From assembly GCA_900318145.1 (NCBI GenBank), contig ONJM01000018.1, positions 1-64,000 of the forward strand: DNA of 64,000 nt. Reading direction: 5' to 3'. Position 1 is the first letter of the stretch; every line of letters begins with the position of its first letter. The notes beneath the pieces were generated by a model that had not been told where the DNA came from, did not search any database, and was given only the letters and a program-made list of their open reading frames with translations. Origin of the DNA: an uncultured Eubacteriales bacterium (GTDB lineage: Bacteria; Bacillota; Clostridia; Christensenellales; Aristaeellaceae). The position numbers were made by a program, and so were the translations under genes. This document shows, one piece after another, positions 24,838 through 34,077 of the stretch.

Positions 24838-25178
24838 ATAAGCGGAAGTGCTGGTCAGGCATTTTATAATGAAAAAGTGGTTTATATCCAGATACTGTTC
24901 TGTTGGACGAATGTGACGGTGTTGAGCAGCTTCCCTTTGTGGATCTTGACGGCCGATATATCCGAATGCTGGACGCTGTGGATTACAGAGCTGCCAGGCC
25001 GGCATATCAGATTATTCAGTTGCTGATAGACGGGGATGAGCTTTCCTTTACTCTCGAAACGACAAACTGCGTATTGACGGATGGGATTGCCTGCCAGATT
25101 GTGACGGCTGAAGGTACGGTTTTCTTTGCTAGATTTACAGATGCTCGGGAAAACAGTAAGCATCAAATATGGCTATGA
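24838..25178 (+). pseudogene. Decayed 5' part of a gene, two frameshifts
   Basis: Three open segments in different frames can be joined: SGSAGQAFYNEKVVYI (to about 24888), PDTVLLDECDGVEQLPFVDL onwards (24888 to about 25123), and LLDLQMLGKTVSIKYGYEQ (from 25126) which runs into the LRR gene at 25141. One deleted C near 24888 and one extra T near 25126 would restore a single frame. No signal peptide or start codon is left in front. The encoded part is not clearly related to the TPR/FN3 proteins. Confidence 0.5.
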
Positions 25179-26328
25179 GCAGTCGCTTTATAAAATCACA
25201 CATGATTGGAAAGAAGCAGACTGTGAGAATCCGCGAACCTGCACGATTCATGGTGAAACAGACGGAGAACCTTTAGGGCATGACTGGCTGGAAGCGACCT
25301 GTACGCAGCCAAAAACATGCAAACGGTGCGGTGCTTTGGACGGAAAACCTTTAGGGCATGACTGGCTGGAAGCGACCTGTACGCAGCCAAAAACATGTAA
25401 ACAGTGCGGAGCTACGGAAGGAAAACCGTTAGGGCATGATTGGCTGGAAGCAACATTTACCGAACCGAAAACATGCCTGCGCTGCGGACTGACAGAAGGA
25501 GAACCTATACAGATCATACCAGGGACGCCTTATGTTAGCGGTGATTATGAGTATTTGCTCACGAATACCGGGAATGCGATTATTTATAAATATTCAGGAA
25601 AAGATGAAACATTGGACATTCCAGAAACGATAGATAATTATAGCGTGACTAGTATCGGAGAACGAGCATTCTCATGGTGTTCCACTTTGATTTCCATTAC
25701 AATTCCGGATAGTGTGACCAGTATCGGGGATGATGCATTCTATTACTGTTCCTCCCTGACAAATGTCATGATTCCGAACAGCGTGACCAGTATCGGGGAT
25801 AATGTGTTCCGTGATTGTTCCGCCCTGACCGCCGTGACGATCCCGAACAGCGTAACGAGCATTGGCAATAATGCGTTCGCGCATTGTTCTGCTCTAAACT
25901 CTGTAACGATTCCGAACAGTGTAACCAGTATCGGTGACGGTGCATTTCTTAACTGTCCCTCGCTGACAGCCATTACGATTCCGGACAGTGTGACCAGCAT
26001 TGGGGACTATGTATTCAACAACTGTTCATCCCTGACCTCCATTACGATTCCGGACAGCGTGACCAGCATCGGGGATTATGCGTTCTGCAGCTGCTCCGCC
26101 TTATCCTCTGTTACGATTCCGGACAATGTGACCAGCATTGGGGATCGTGCGTTTTATTACTGTCCTTCCCTGACTACCATTACGATTCCGGACAGCGTAA
26201 CCAGTATCGGAGTACATGCTTTCAAAAATGATCCTCAATTAACTGTACAGACAAGCCATAATTCTTATGCGGAGAAATATTGTGTCGATAATAGTATTCG
26301 ATATACTGTTCCTGCCGCTTTTCATTGA
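25141..26328 (+). CDS. BspA-type LRR_5 protein with cysteine-rich repeats, 5' end damaged
   Basis: The open frame contains three and a half repeats of 26 residues (GHDWLEATCTQPKTCKRCG type, a Trp/Cys module common in Firmicutes surface proteins) followed by about nine LRR_5 repeats of 23 residues (pattern VTIPNSVTSIGDNVF..CSAL), then a short cap. BspA-like LRR proteins bind host or environmental ligands. No signal peptide or ribosome binding site precedes the first ATG (25141), and the sequence continues upstream only through the frameshifted remnant at 24838-25178, so it is probably the 3' part of a broken gene, or expressed after frame correction. Confidence 0.65.
   Translation: MLGKTVSIKYGYEQSLYKITHDWKEADCENPRTCTIHGETDGEPLGHDWLEATCTQPKTCKRCGALDGKPLGHDWLEATCTQPKTCKQCGATEGKPLGHDWLEATFTEPKTCLRCGLTEGEPIQIIPGTPYVSGDYEYLLTNTGNAIIYKYSGKDETLDIPETIDNYSVTSIGERAFSWCSTLISITIPDSVTSIGDDAFYYCSSLTNVMIPNSVTSIGDNVFRDCSALTAVTIPNSVTSIGNNAFAHCSALNSVTIPNSVTSIGDGAFLNCPSLTAITIPDSVTSIGDYVFNNCSSLTSITIPDSVTSIGDYAFCSCSALSSVTIPDNVTSIGDRAFYYCPSLTTITIPDSVTSIGVHAFKNDPQLTVQTSHNSYAEKYCVDNSIRYTVPAAFH
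25271..25504 (+). repeat. 78-base tandem repeats encoding Cys-rich modules
   Basis: Three units start at 25271, 25349 and 25427. The first two are nearly identical over 50 bases, the third diverges more; a degenerate unit lies just before. The high identity points to recent duplication or gene conversion. Confidence 0.85.
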
Positions 26329-26410
26329 CAAGGGATATAATATACCCATATTGCAGAATAAAACATATGTTATCAGTATAATATTTCTTTCTTAGTTTGG
26401 AGGAAAGATT

Positions 26411-27673
26411 ATGTGGAAAAAAAAGGAATTATTCCGGAGAGCAGTGTTGGTTTGGCTACTTACAGCAGCATTTCTCCTGTTGCTTGGTATAAGTGCGCTT
26501 GCAAGTGAGAGTGGAAAATGGGGGAATCTGAACTGGAAAATAAATGACGGAGGTACTTTGAGTATTTCCGGTTCGGGTGATATGGATAATTTTGCCGGTC
26601 AACAGGATAGAGAAAGTGCATGGAGACAATATGCGGATAAAATCAATGAAATAATTATTAATCCAGGAGTAACTAGTATCGGGAACTATGCATTTTATAA
26701 ATGCATTAATCTTAGAAGCATCACGATTCCAACCAGTATTACCAGTATTGGGAATAATGCTTTTAACCGTTGCGAAAGACTGACGAGTATTACCATCCCG
26801 AGCAGTGTAACCAGTATTGCAGATGATGTGTTCTCTGATTGCAAAAGTCTGAAAACAGTAACAGTTACTGCAAAGAATAAAAAATACAGTTCCGAGGATG
26901 GGGTGTTATTTAATAAGCAAAAAACAGAACTCCTCGTCTGTCCTTGTGGAAAGGCAGGAGAATATATCATTCCCGACGAAATAACGAGCATATCGGGAGG
27001 AGCGTTTTCCGGCTGTTGCAATCTGACAAGTATCACCATTCCCAAAAGTTTAACGGGTATTCTTATCGGCAGTATGTTTAACGGGTGCGATAATTTACAA
27101 ACAATAACGGTTGCTTCAAAGAACAGCAAATACAGTTCTAGTGGCGGAGTGCTGTATAATAAAGCAAGAACAAAACTCATCTGCTGTCCCCCTGGTAAAG
27201 AAGGACGGTATAAGATTCCCGACAGCGTGACGATCATCGGAGAATATGCTTTTTATAATTGCAGAAAACTGGATTATATAATCATTCCTCATGCAGTTAC
27301 AAATATTGATTACAACGCATTAGATGGTAAAATGTATACCGATCCAGATTCCAATGATCATTATACATACTTTAGATCTATAATCTATGATGGATCAGAG
27401 ACTGAATGGAACAAGATTCAAATTGATTCCTGGGTGGATGATAATGCGCTTGTTTTGTTAACTGGCTTCCTTGAGCTTCTTCCTGGAACTGAATCCATAA
27501 ACGCGGAAGAATTTGTAGACATAGAAAATATGGTAATCAAGATTCCGGCCAGCGTAGCATACATATCAGAAAAAGCATTCAGTAATAAGGTGCTTATCTG
27601 GTGCAAATCCGAAAGCTATGCAAAAGACCGATGTGTAGAGCTGGGATTGCCGTATATTGTTTATTTTGATTAA
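26411..27673 (+). CDS. Secreted BspA-type LRR_5 protein
   Basis: The 420-residue protein has a basic N-terminus and signal peptide (LVWLLTAAFLLLLGISALAS), then an N-terminal module GNLNWKINDGGTLSISGSGDM typical of BspA proteins, and LRR_5 repeats to the end (ITSIGNNAFNRCERL, ITIPSSVTSIADDVF), with two inserted blocks of the form KNKKYSSEDGVLFNKQKTEL that mark the longer BspA repeat type. A TTGGAGGAAAG ribosome binding site precedes ATG 26411. No sortase motif is visible. It probably acts at the cell surface or is released. It stands alone, with a possible TATAAT at 26377. Confidence 0.85.
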   Translation: MWKKKELFRRAVLVWLLTAAFLLLLGISALASESGKWGNLNWKINDGGTLSISGSGDMDNFAGQQDRESAWRQYADKINEIIINPGVTSIGNYAFYKCINLRSITIPTSITSIGNNAFNRCERLTSITIPSSVTSIADDVFSDCKSLKTVTVTAKNKKYSSEDGVLFNKQKTELLVCPCGKAGEYIIPDEITSISGGAFSGCCNLTSITIPKSLTGILIGSMFNGCDNLQTITVASKNSKYSSSGGVLYNKARTKLICCPPGKEGRYKIPDSVTIIGEYAFYNCRKLDYIIIPHAVTNIDYNALDGKMYTDPDSNDHYTYFRSIIYDGSETEWNKIQIDSWVDDNALVLLTGFLELLPGTESINAEEFVDIENMVIKIPASVAYISEKAFSNKVLIWCKSESYAKDRCVELGLPYIVYFD

Positions 27674-27820
27674 ATACCATTGTGTTTGTTATGTTTTTGG
27701 GTTGTTGGGCAAACCATATTTGGCAAAGAATATCAGCATTTTAGTGAAGCAGTCAATATCCTCCTGTCTTATCAAATCTTGCCCGTGCATTACCGGTGGT
27801 GATAATCCGTTTCTCGCTCG

Positions 27821-27849
27821 TTGCGGATTTGCTGAAGCTGTGTTATTAT
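27821..27849 (+). promoter_or_regulatory. Promoter before the Wzz-like genes
   Basis: TTGCGG (27821-27826), 17 bases, TATTAT (27844-27849), ending 49 bases before the preferred TTG start. Confidence 0.55.
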
Positions 27850-27898
27850 GCTATTTGTATTATTATGCTCCCTGGGTGGAGAAATGGAGGGTGTAGTC

Positions 27899-29440
27899 TT
27901 GGGGAACAATGAACGTCCATCCGGCAACCTGCTGCCGGAAAAGGATACCACAATTCAATTGGTAGTCAACAATTCCGACACCGAAGAAGATTCGATTGAT
28001 CTGGGTCGGATTCTGCATAATTTCAAACTGAAATCCAGGATTTTTGCCTGGGTGCTGATCCTTTGCATGGTTGTCGGGATCTGCGCCCCTCTGCTGCTGT
28101 ATCAACTGAATAAGCCGGTGCTGACAGTGTCTTCCGTGGTATCACTGCGGTTTGACGTGCCAAGCAAGTATAAGGGGCTGCTGGTGGATCCGGAGGGCAA
28201 TGCACTGGATCTGTCCGCGGTTACTTCCGCTCCCGTTCTGCAGAAAGCGCTGAACGGCCTGACCCTTTCCGAGCCGGTTACCGTAGAGAACATCCGGAAC
28301 AATATGACCATTACCCGCGTTCTGACAGAGGAAAGCAGCCGTACCAAGGAAGTGCTGGCCGGACTTGCGGAAGTAAAGGATGTGGAGGCATATAACCGGC
28401 TCGAGAAAACAGAAATGGCCTACCAGAACCGTTTTATCGTCTCTCTGACCAACGGATTTGGAGATGAGGAATCCAGGGAAAAGCTTATTCTGAAAGATGA
28501 AGAACTCCGTATCCTGCTGAACCGGATTCTGGACGCGTACAACGACATGCTGATCCTGCAGTACGCGAACGTCCGTCTGCCGGAGGATCAGGCTTCGCTT
28601 ATTGATACAGAAACAATGGACCTGCCAGAGATTCTGGACAGTCTGAGCGACGCGCTGGATAGCCTGAAATCCTACTGCAACAGCCGACCGGAGAACGTCC
28701 GGCAGTACCGTTCCTGGCAGACAGGCCTCAACCTGAATGAGTGGGCGGATACCATTGATACAGTACAATCTGTGAATATCGATTATCTGGAAGCGTATAT
28801 CTACGCCCGCGGCATTATGAAAGACAAGGACGCGGTTGCCCTGACATACCGTTACCGTATCCGTACCTACCAGAATGACTTGGATAAGGTGAATGAAGAT
28901 ATAGACGATGTCAATGAGCTACTGAAGAGCTATAAAAACAATGAAGTATTTGTCAGTATGCAGGAGTCCGATACCGCCCGCACCACAAAGATGACGACGG
29001 AATACTACAATGAGCTGGTGCTTCAGCAGCAAAACAACTACACAAAGGCGGCCGGTCTGCGCACAGCCATCGCGACAACACAGAACAAACTGGACCGGCT
29101 TTCCGCAAGCGTCAGGCGGACGGAAGTTCAGGATGCCGAAGAAGAACTGAGTAAAGCGATAAACGCCGTGAAGGATCTTTATACAGGCGTCCGCACGCAT
29201 ATGACGGAACTGTTTGCAAGCCCCATATTCACCACCTATTCCGAACACAGTGCGCCTCAGGGGAAACTGGATAATTTCCTGGTGGCTTCCGCGAAAAAAA
29301 TGATTATCGGCTGCGCCGCAGGCGCGATCATCGGCCTGGGCATCTGGTTCCTTGCTGCTCTGGCTCCGGAATTCCGGCACAGGAAACAAAGCGATGCTTT
29401 GAAAGCGGATACGGAAGGAAAGGAGGCGGCTGAAGCATGA
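27899..29440 (+). CDS. Wzz/chain-length-determinant-like membrane protein 1
   Basis: The 513-residue protein has the Wzz (polysaccharide co-polymerase) layout: a cytoplasmic N-terminus, a first membrane helix (RIFAWVLILCMVVGICAPLL), a long extracytoplasmic region (about 65-475) with coiled-coil segments, and a second helix (IGCAAGAIIGLGIWFLAALA) near the C-terminus, then a basic tail. Such proteins set the length of surface polysaccharides together with Wzy. TTG 27899 is chosen because GGAGGG lies seven bases ahead; ATG 27884 overlaps that site. No tyrosine-kinase domain is present. It is the first gene of the polysaccharide locus and overlaps the next by four bases. Confidence 0.65.
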   Translation: MGNNERPSGNLLPEKDTTIQLVVNNSDTEEDSIDLGRILHNFKLKSRIFAWVLILCMVVGICAPLLLYQLNKPVLTVSSVVSLRFDVPSKYKGLLVDPEGNALDLSAVTSAPVLQKALNGLTLSEPVTVENIRNNMTITRVLTEESSRTKEVLAGLAEVKDVEAYNRLEKTEMAYQNRFIVSLTNGFGDEESREKLILKDEELRILLNRILDAYNDMLILQYANVRLPEDQASLIDTETMDLPEILDSLSDALDSLKSYCNSRPENVRQYRSWQTGLNLNEWADTIDTVQSVNIDYLEAYIYARGIMKDKDAVALTYRYRIRTYQNDLDKVNEDIDDVNELLKSYKNNEVFVSMQESDTARTTKMTTEYYNELVLQQQNNYTKAAGLRTAIATTQNKLDRLSASVRRTEVQDAEEELSKAINAVKDLYTGVRTHMTELFASPIFTTYSEHSAPQGKLDNFLVASAKKMIIGCAAGAIIGLGIWFLAALAPEFRHRKQSDALKADTEGKEAAEA

Positions 29441-30861
29441 AAAGGACACATTGGTTCAGAAATACCATAATTACTGTTGCGGTCTGCGCGCTGGCCGGCA
29501 TTATTCTTGCCGTTATTCTCTTCAACGCAAACCCTGAGCGTACCAGCGCCTCTTCCTCCATTCAGTTTTCGTTCAACGGCGCAGCGGAAGGCCTGGCTCC
29601 GAACGGATACCGTTTTGACCTTTCCGGTTTTACTTCGGAAGAGGTTCTGTCCGCGGCACTTGCGGACGTGGGACTGTCCGACCGGTATACAACAGATCAG
29701 ATCCGGGGAAACCTCCTGATTACAGGCGCCTATCCGGAGAATATCATCGAGCAGATGACCGGTTACGAATCACTGCTGACCGGAGACGCAGGCAAGACAT
29801 CCGTCAAAGATTATCACGCGACGTACTATACAGTAACGCTGTACAATGATTTTGACAGGAATATCTCCCGGGCGAATCTGGAAAAACTGCTGGAAAACAT
29901 CATGGCAGAATTCCGTACTTACTTTGAAAGAACTTATATGTTCTTCCTGGGAGCGGACAACCTGCTGGAAAGCCTTTCCGAATATGATTATCCGCAGCAG
30001 CTGGAGGTGCTGGAAAGCGCTGTTTCCCGGCATGAAGCTTTTGCCGGGCAGATGGCGGAGGAACATCCGGAATTCCTGATGAACGGGGAAGGCTTCGCGG
30101 ATATTGCCGTGCAGTACAGGATCCTGCGAACTTCTGATCTGGAGCGGCTCAGCGGTATTGTTACCATGAACGCTTTGTCCCAGGATCAGAACCGGATTAC
30201 CGACCAGTATGAAAACAGGATCAAGATTCTGGAAATCCGGCTGAGGGAACTGGATCAAAGGGCAAAGGATATGGATTCCCTGATCAGCGGATATAATAAA
30301 GATGACATTATTTATGTTTCCACTGCGGGAACATTGCAGCAGGTCGGCGGTAATTCCACAGAAACCTATGACAGTCTGGTGCAGTCCTACCATGCAATCG
30401 AGGCAAGTATATCCAGCCTGAATAAGGAACTGATCCAGGTTAAGCAGAAGCTTGCCGATATCCAGGGCGAAACCACAGCGCAAAAGGAGAAAATAGCCGA
30501 AACTGAGACTACGGAAGCTTCTGAAACGGATGAAATAACTGCGGAACAGGTCGCAGTGGTTTCCGAGGAAGAACGTGAAGCACACAGGAAAGTCGTGGAA
30601 GCCAACGTTTCCGCAACTAAAGCAAAACTTGACGCGATCACGGAAAGATTTGCCGCTGTTCTTAAAGCTTTCTTTGAAAAGGAGATGGACGACAGCACCC
30701 TGGCGGTTTCTGCAGTACTGTATGAATCTCCGAAGCTTCTTTCCGGCGAATTTGCCAAAAAGGTCATCGAAGTCGCTGGTCCTGTTTGTGCTTTAGGCTT
30801 TATAGCCTGTCTTGTGGGAATTATTATCAGCAGAAAAAAAGGAGAAAAAACTGAAGCATAA
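29437..30861 (+). CDS. Wzz/chain-length-determinant-like membrane protein 2
   Basis: A 474-residue protein with the same plan: N-terminal helix (IITVAVCALAGIILAVILF), a long extracytoplasmic alpha-helical region (coiled coil predicted by eye around 290-350), and C-terminal helix (VCALGFIACLVGIIISRKK). A Glu/Thr-rich low-complexity stretch (about 345-385) is unusual. It starts in an ATGA overlap with the first Wzz-like gene. Two different co-polymerases in tandem suggest a heteromeric chain-length complex or a split role in export. A terminator follows. Confidence 0.65.
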   Translation: MKRTHWFRNTIITVAVCALAGIILAVILFNANPERTSASSSIQFSFNGAAEGLAPNGYRFDLSGFTSEEVLSAALADVGLSDRYTTDQIRGNLLITGAYPENIIEQMTGYESLLTGDAGKTSVKDYHATYYTVTLYNDFDRNISRANLEKLLENIMAEFRTYFERTYMFFLGADNLLESLSEYDYPQQLEVLESAVSRHEAFAGQMAEEHPEFLMNGEGFADIAVQYRILRTSDLERLSGIVTMNALSQDQNRITDQYENRIKILEIRLRELDQRAKDMDSLISGYNKDDIIYVSTAGTLQQVGGNSTETYDSLVQSYHAIEASISSLNKELIQVKQKLADIQGETTAQKEKIAETETTEASETDEITAEQVAVVSEEEREAHRKVVEANVSATKAKLDAITERFAAVLKAFFEKEMDDSTLAVSAVLYESPKLLSGEFAKKVIEVAGPVCALGFIACLVGIIISRKKGEKTEA

Positions 30862-30879
30862 ATTGAGCATATCTTTTTC

Positions 30880-30904
30880 GGTCCGGCAGACGCCGGGCCT
30901 TTTT
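30880..30904 (+). terminator. Terminator after the Wzz-like pair
   Basis: GGTCCGGC (30880-30887) pairs with GCCGGGCC (30892-30899) with one wobble pair; TTTTT follows directly (30900-30904). Confidence 0.75.
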
Positions 30905-30959
30905 GTTGCAATTCGGGAAAAATAAAAAACAGCATAAGAACAAGCAAAAAAAGGAAAAA

Positions 30960-30988
30960 TTGACTCCTGGATGCATATGGGTTATAAT
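30960..30988 (+). promoter_or_regulatory. Main promoter of the polysaccharide biosynthesis operon
   Basis: TTGACT (30960-30965), 17 bases, TATAAT (30983-30988). No other promoter of this quality precedes the first gene at 31261, so a leader of about 265 bases is expected. Confidence 0.75.
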
Positions 30989-30994
30989 TCATTC

Positions 30995-31260
30995 TGTATG
31001 ACTATGTGGGTTAGGAGAAGTCTGCCCAAATGTCATACAAAAAAATGGAGTGAGGGAGTAATCACAGGCAAGCGGTGAAAACTCGCAGTGGTTTGCTGGA
31101 GTTATATGCTGCTGAAAAAAGAAATACTTTTGCCGGACGGCTTACGTCCTGCACGGCGGAGCATATCTTTCTTTGAGCTTGTAACTGACAGGAAGGTTTT
31201 CAAAAAAACATTCAGAATCCGCTACAGACAGCAAAATACTTCGTATGAGGTGAAACGAGC
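30995..31260 (+). other. Long untranslated leader of the polysaccharide operon
   Basis: About 265 bases without a convincing gene. It contains a 7-base-pair closing stem (30996-31002 with 31032-31038), a hairpin around 31074-31088 with a GAAA-containing loop, and another compound stem at 31136-31161 (GCCGGACG...CGTC...CGGC). No intrinsic terminator hairpin is obvious. It may be a regulatory leader; no known riboswitch fits. Confidence 0.45.
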
Positions 31261-32445
31261 GTGCTGCAACAAATCAACTATAGAAAATGGATCAAGTATT
31301 TTAGTTTTATTGCTCTTGATCTGGCGTGTCTCCATATAGCATTTATTCTGGCTTGCGGATTTTATCTTGGCTGGAAAAAGACGGGTTACGCTGATGAAGA
31401 CTATGCGGTTGTAGCGCTTGTAATGTCCCTGTCGGATATCCTTGTTACGGTTGTATTTAAGACTTTGTATCTTGTGCTGCGGCGCAGCGTACGCAGGGAA
31501 TTGCTGGAAACAATGAAGCATGTATTGCTGAGTTTTGTGTTTCTGTCGTTATTTCTGTTTTCCACAAAACAAGGCAGCGTGTATTCCCGTGTAACGATTT
31601 ATCTGATGTACGGGATAGACGCGGTTCTTGTGTTTTCATCCAGAGAGATCTGGAAAATGATATTAAAAAAACACAGAAAGAAGAGAGAACCTTCCACAGC
31701 GCTGCTGATCACGACTTCCGGATATGCTGTTGAAGGCCTGGAAGCTCTCAGGAGAACAGATACGACCGTCAAAGGGATGTTTATTACCGACAAGGCGAAT
31801 GAAGGATCCATTCAGAATGTACCGGTTATTGTAGACCGCAGGGAAGCTGTGGATTTTCTGTGCTGGGAATGGATTGACAAGCTTTACATCTGCGGCCCTG
31901 AAGGAATGGATATTCCTGGATCCATATTGACGGCCAGCAGGCAGATGGGTGTAACGGTTCATACCGCCATCAGCAAAAAAAGCTTTTATTACGAAGTCGT
32001 AAAAATCAGGACAGCGCTGCAAAAGGATGACGAACATTCCGGATTATCCTTCTTTGAAGGAGAGCACGATATTCCTTTCCGCATCAGCAGGTTTTATTCC
32101 ATATACGAAAGCGAACAGGATCAGCAGAAAGGTTTCCATCCGCATAAACAAAGCTGGCATCTGCTTTTCTGTCCGTATGGCTGTATAGATGTTTACATTG
32201 ATACCGGAAAAGAGACCAGACATATCTTACTTGACGATCCGTCTGTCGGTCTGATTCTGCATCCCAGTGTCTGGAGGGAAATGGTATGGAAAATACCCGG
32301 AAGCGTATTGTGCGTTGCGGCTTCAGGTCATTATGACTCGGACAAACTGAGGAATGATTATACCGCTTATGTAAAATTCCTGAAAGAAAAAGAATGGTCA
32401 GCAGTCATGGAATCCGCGCAGATCACAGGGGAGGGAATCGTGTGA
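31261..32445 (+). CDS. Fusion: membrane/Rossmann half of an initiating sugar transferase with an FdtA-like cupin
   Basis: The 394-residue protein has four membrane helices (about 12-33, 43-65, 85-105, 108-128) and a Rossmann-like cytoplasmic domain (about 140-240, ALLITTSGYAVEGLEAL), the arrangement found in the N-terminal part of WbaP/CpsE-type polyprenyl-phosphate sugar-phosphotransferases. Instead of the catalytic domain it carries a cupin of the WxcM/FdtA ketoisomerase type (about 265-394) with GFHPHKQSWHLLF, holding the HxHK catalytic pair, and HPSVWREMVWKI. The missing catalytic domain is encoded separately at 38113. GAGGTG precedes GTG 31261. Inference: it ties sugar-nucleotide formation to the membrane initiation complex. 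Confidence 0.75.
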   Translation: MLQQINYRKWIKYFSFIALDLACLHIAFILACGFYLGWKKTGYADEDYAVVALVMSLSDILVTVVFKTLYLVLRRSVRRELLETMKHVLLSFVFLSLFLFSTKQGSVYSRVTIYLMYGIDAVLVFSSREIWKMILKKHRKKREPSTALLITTSGYAVEGLEALRRTDTTVKGMFITDKANEGSIQNVPVIVDRREAVDFLCWEWIDKLYICGPEGMDIPGSILTASRQMGVTVHTAISKKSFYYEVVKIRTALQKDDEHSGLSFFEGEHDIPFRISRFYSIYESEQDQQKGFHPHKQSWHLLFCPYGCIDVYIDTGKETRHILLDDPSVGLILHPSVWREMVWKIPGSVLCVAASGHYDSDKLRNDYTAYVKFLKEKEWSAVMESAQITGEGIV

Positions 32446-32861
32446 ACAAGTATTACGAGGGCATAAGGATGCTGACATTCCCGACATTTAATGATAATGG
32501 ATATATCGAGGTTGAAGGGTGCAAGGATGTTCCGTTCGAAATTAAGAGAATATTCTATATTTTCGGCAAAGGAAATGTAGGCACAGTACGGGGCAAACAC
32601 TCAAATCGAAAATCAGAGTTTGTTTTGTTCAATGTTAAGGGGAAAAGTAAAGTCAAAACAATTGATGAAAACAGAAATGAGGTTGTTTACGAACTGAATG
32701 AACCCAATCAGGCAGTTTATCTTCCCAAATATGTCTGGAAGGAAATGTATGACTTTACGGAAGATTCCGTATTGATGGTCCTCACCAATGAATACTATGA
32801 CGCCACGGAATATATCAGAGATTTTGATGAGTTTGCGGCGGAAATGAAAGCGGAGGCATAA
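32442..32861 (+). CDS. FdtA/WxcM-like sugar 3,4-ketoisomerase cupin
   Basis: This 139-residue cupin matches the FdtA/QdtA/WxcM family, which converts dTDP-4-keto-6-deoxyglucose to the 3-keto isomer on the way to 3-amino-3,6-dideoxyhexoses. Family features: [40 protein letters not shown] and [16 protein letters not shown]. The catalytic loop reads [11 protein letters not shown] rather than the usual RGxHAHK, so the second histidine is replaced. GTG 32442 overlaps the upstream stop and has GGGGAGGG seven bases ahead. The next gene is the matching aminotransferase. Confidence 0.8.
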   Translation: MNKYYEGIRMLTFPTFNDNGYIEVEGCKDVPFEIKRIFYIFGKGNVGTVRGKHSNRKSEFVLFNVKGKSKVKTIDENRNEVVYELNEPNQAVYLPKYVWKEMYDFTEDSVLMVLTNEYYDATEYIRDFDEFAAEMKAEA

Positions 32862-32865
32862 TGCT

Positions 32866-33957
32866 ATGAAAGTCGATGCGGTAGTATTGAAAAGGACATT
32901 TGATTTGCATAAGGAAGAATATGAGGAAGCAGCACTGAGGGCGCTCAATTCGGGATGGTATATTCTTGGAAAAGAGATGCTGGAATTTGAAAAGCAGTTT
33001 GCCGAGTGGACCGGAAGGAAGTATTGTGTGGCTCTGAACTCCGGGACTGACGCGCTGATCCTGGCTTTCCGTGCTTTGGGCATCGGTCCTGGGGATGAAG
33101 TGATTGTACCGGCCAATACCTACATTGCTTCTGTCATCGGCATTACGGAAAACGGCGCGACACCGGTATTTGTGGACGCGGATGATCATATGGAAATTGA
33201 TGCGGATCAGATTGAGGGAAAGATTACCAGCCGGACAAAAGCAGTCCTGCCGGTTCATCTGTATGGCCAGCCCAGCAGAATGGATATCATTACGGAACTT
33301 GCAGACAAGTATAATCTCAAAATTGTTGAAGACTGCGCACAATGCCACGGGTCAACCTTTAAAGGGAAGAAAACAGGAACATTCGGCACGCTGGGCTGCT
33401 TCAGCTTTTATCCGACCAAACCGCTCGGGGCCTTTGGCGACGCGGGAGCCATTGTAACGGATGATGAAGAGCTTGCGGAAAAACTGAGAATGCTGAGATT
33501 CTACGGATCCAAAGTCAAATACCATAATGAAATCAAGGGCGTTAACAGCCGTATGGACGAGATCCAGGCGGCCATCCTGCAGGTCGGCCTCCAATACCTC
33601 GACGCAGGGAACGAGGAAAGAAGACGCCAGGCGAATTTGTACAAGGCAGGCATTGTCAACAACAAGGTAGTCATTCCCCCGACCTATGCGGACGTTTATC
33701 ATGTATATCATCTTTTCCCCGTTCTTGTGGAAAACCGGGAAGCTTTCCAGTCATACCTGAAAGAAAACGGCATCAATACCCAGGTGCATTATCCGATTCC
33801 GCCTTATGTGGCAGAATGCTATAAAGAATGGGGATATAACTGGAGCGATTTTCCGAATGCGGAAAAATACGCAAAACAGGAAGTATCACTGCCGATCTAT
33901 TGCGGCATGCCGGATGAAGAGATAAAGTATGTAATAGAGGTAATAAATAATTACTGA
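32866..33957 (+). CDS. DegT/DnrJ/EryC1-type sugar aminotransferase (FdtB-like)
   Basis: The 363-residue PLP enzyme has the family signatures: [33 protein letters not shown] (PLP-contacting aspartate) and [15 protein letters not shown] with the PLP-binding lysine. Together with the neighbouring ketoisomerase it should make dTDP-Fuc3N or dTDP-Qui3N from the 3-keto intermediate, using glutamate as amino donor. The dTDP-glucose enzymes RmlA and RmlB that feed this pathway are not in the window. GGAGG nine bases upstream supports ATG 32866. Length is usual for the family. Confidence 0.85.
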   Translation: MKVDAVVLKRTFDLHKEEYEEAALRALNSGWYILGKEMLEFEKQFAEWTGRKYCVALNSGTDALILAFRALGIGPGDEVIVPANTYIASVIGITENGATPVFVDADDHMEIDADQIEGKITSRTKAVLPVHLYGQPSRMDIITELADKYNLKIVEDCAQCHGSTFKGKKTGTFGTLGCFSFYPTKPLGAFGDAGAIVTDDEELAEKLRMLRFYGSKVKYHNEIKGVNSRMDEIQAAILQVGLQYLDAGNEERRRQANLYKAGIVNNKVVIPPTYADVYHVYHLFPVLVENREAFQSYLKENGINTQVHYPIPPYVAECYKEWGYNWSDFPNAEKYAKQEVSLPIYCGMPDEEIKYVIEVINNY

Positions 33958-33974
33958 TAGACAGTTTTTTAGTT

Positions 33975-34003
33975 TTGGATTGAATAACGTCAGTTACTAT
34001 ACA
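33975..34003 (+). promoter_or_regulatory. Candidate internal promoter of the acyl module
   Basis: TTGGAT (33975-33980), 17 bases, TATACA (33998-34003), in the 120-base gap before the FabD-like gene, the largest gap in this part of the operon. Confidence 0.45.
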
Positions 34004-34077
34004 TAATTATTCCAAAGCAGCTGGCAGTACAGTGAATCAACAAAAAAAACAGCATCAAAGAGCGGGAGCAATAACGA

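Noticed and set aside
26322-26345. TTGACA followed by TATAAT after the cysteine-rich LRR gene
   Set aside because: The spacer is only about eight bases, too short for a promoter.
31060-31110. Possible c-di-GMP-I riboswitch (CACAGGCAA, GAAA loop)
   Set aside because: The following conserved ACGCAAAGCC segment and second helix are absent, so the match is only to short fragments.
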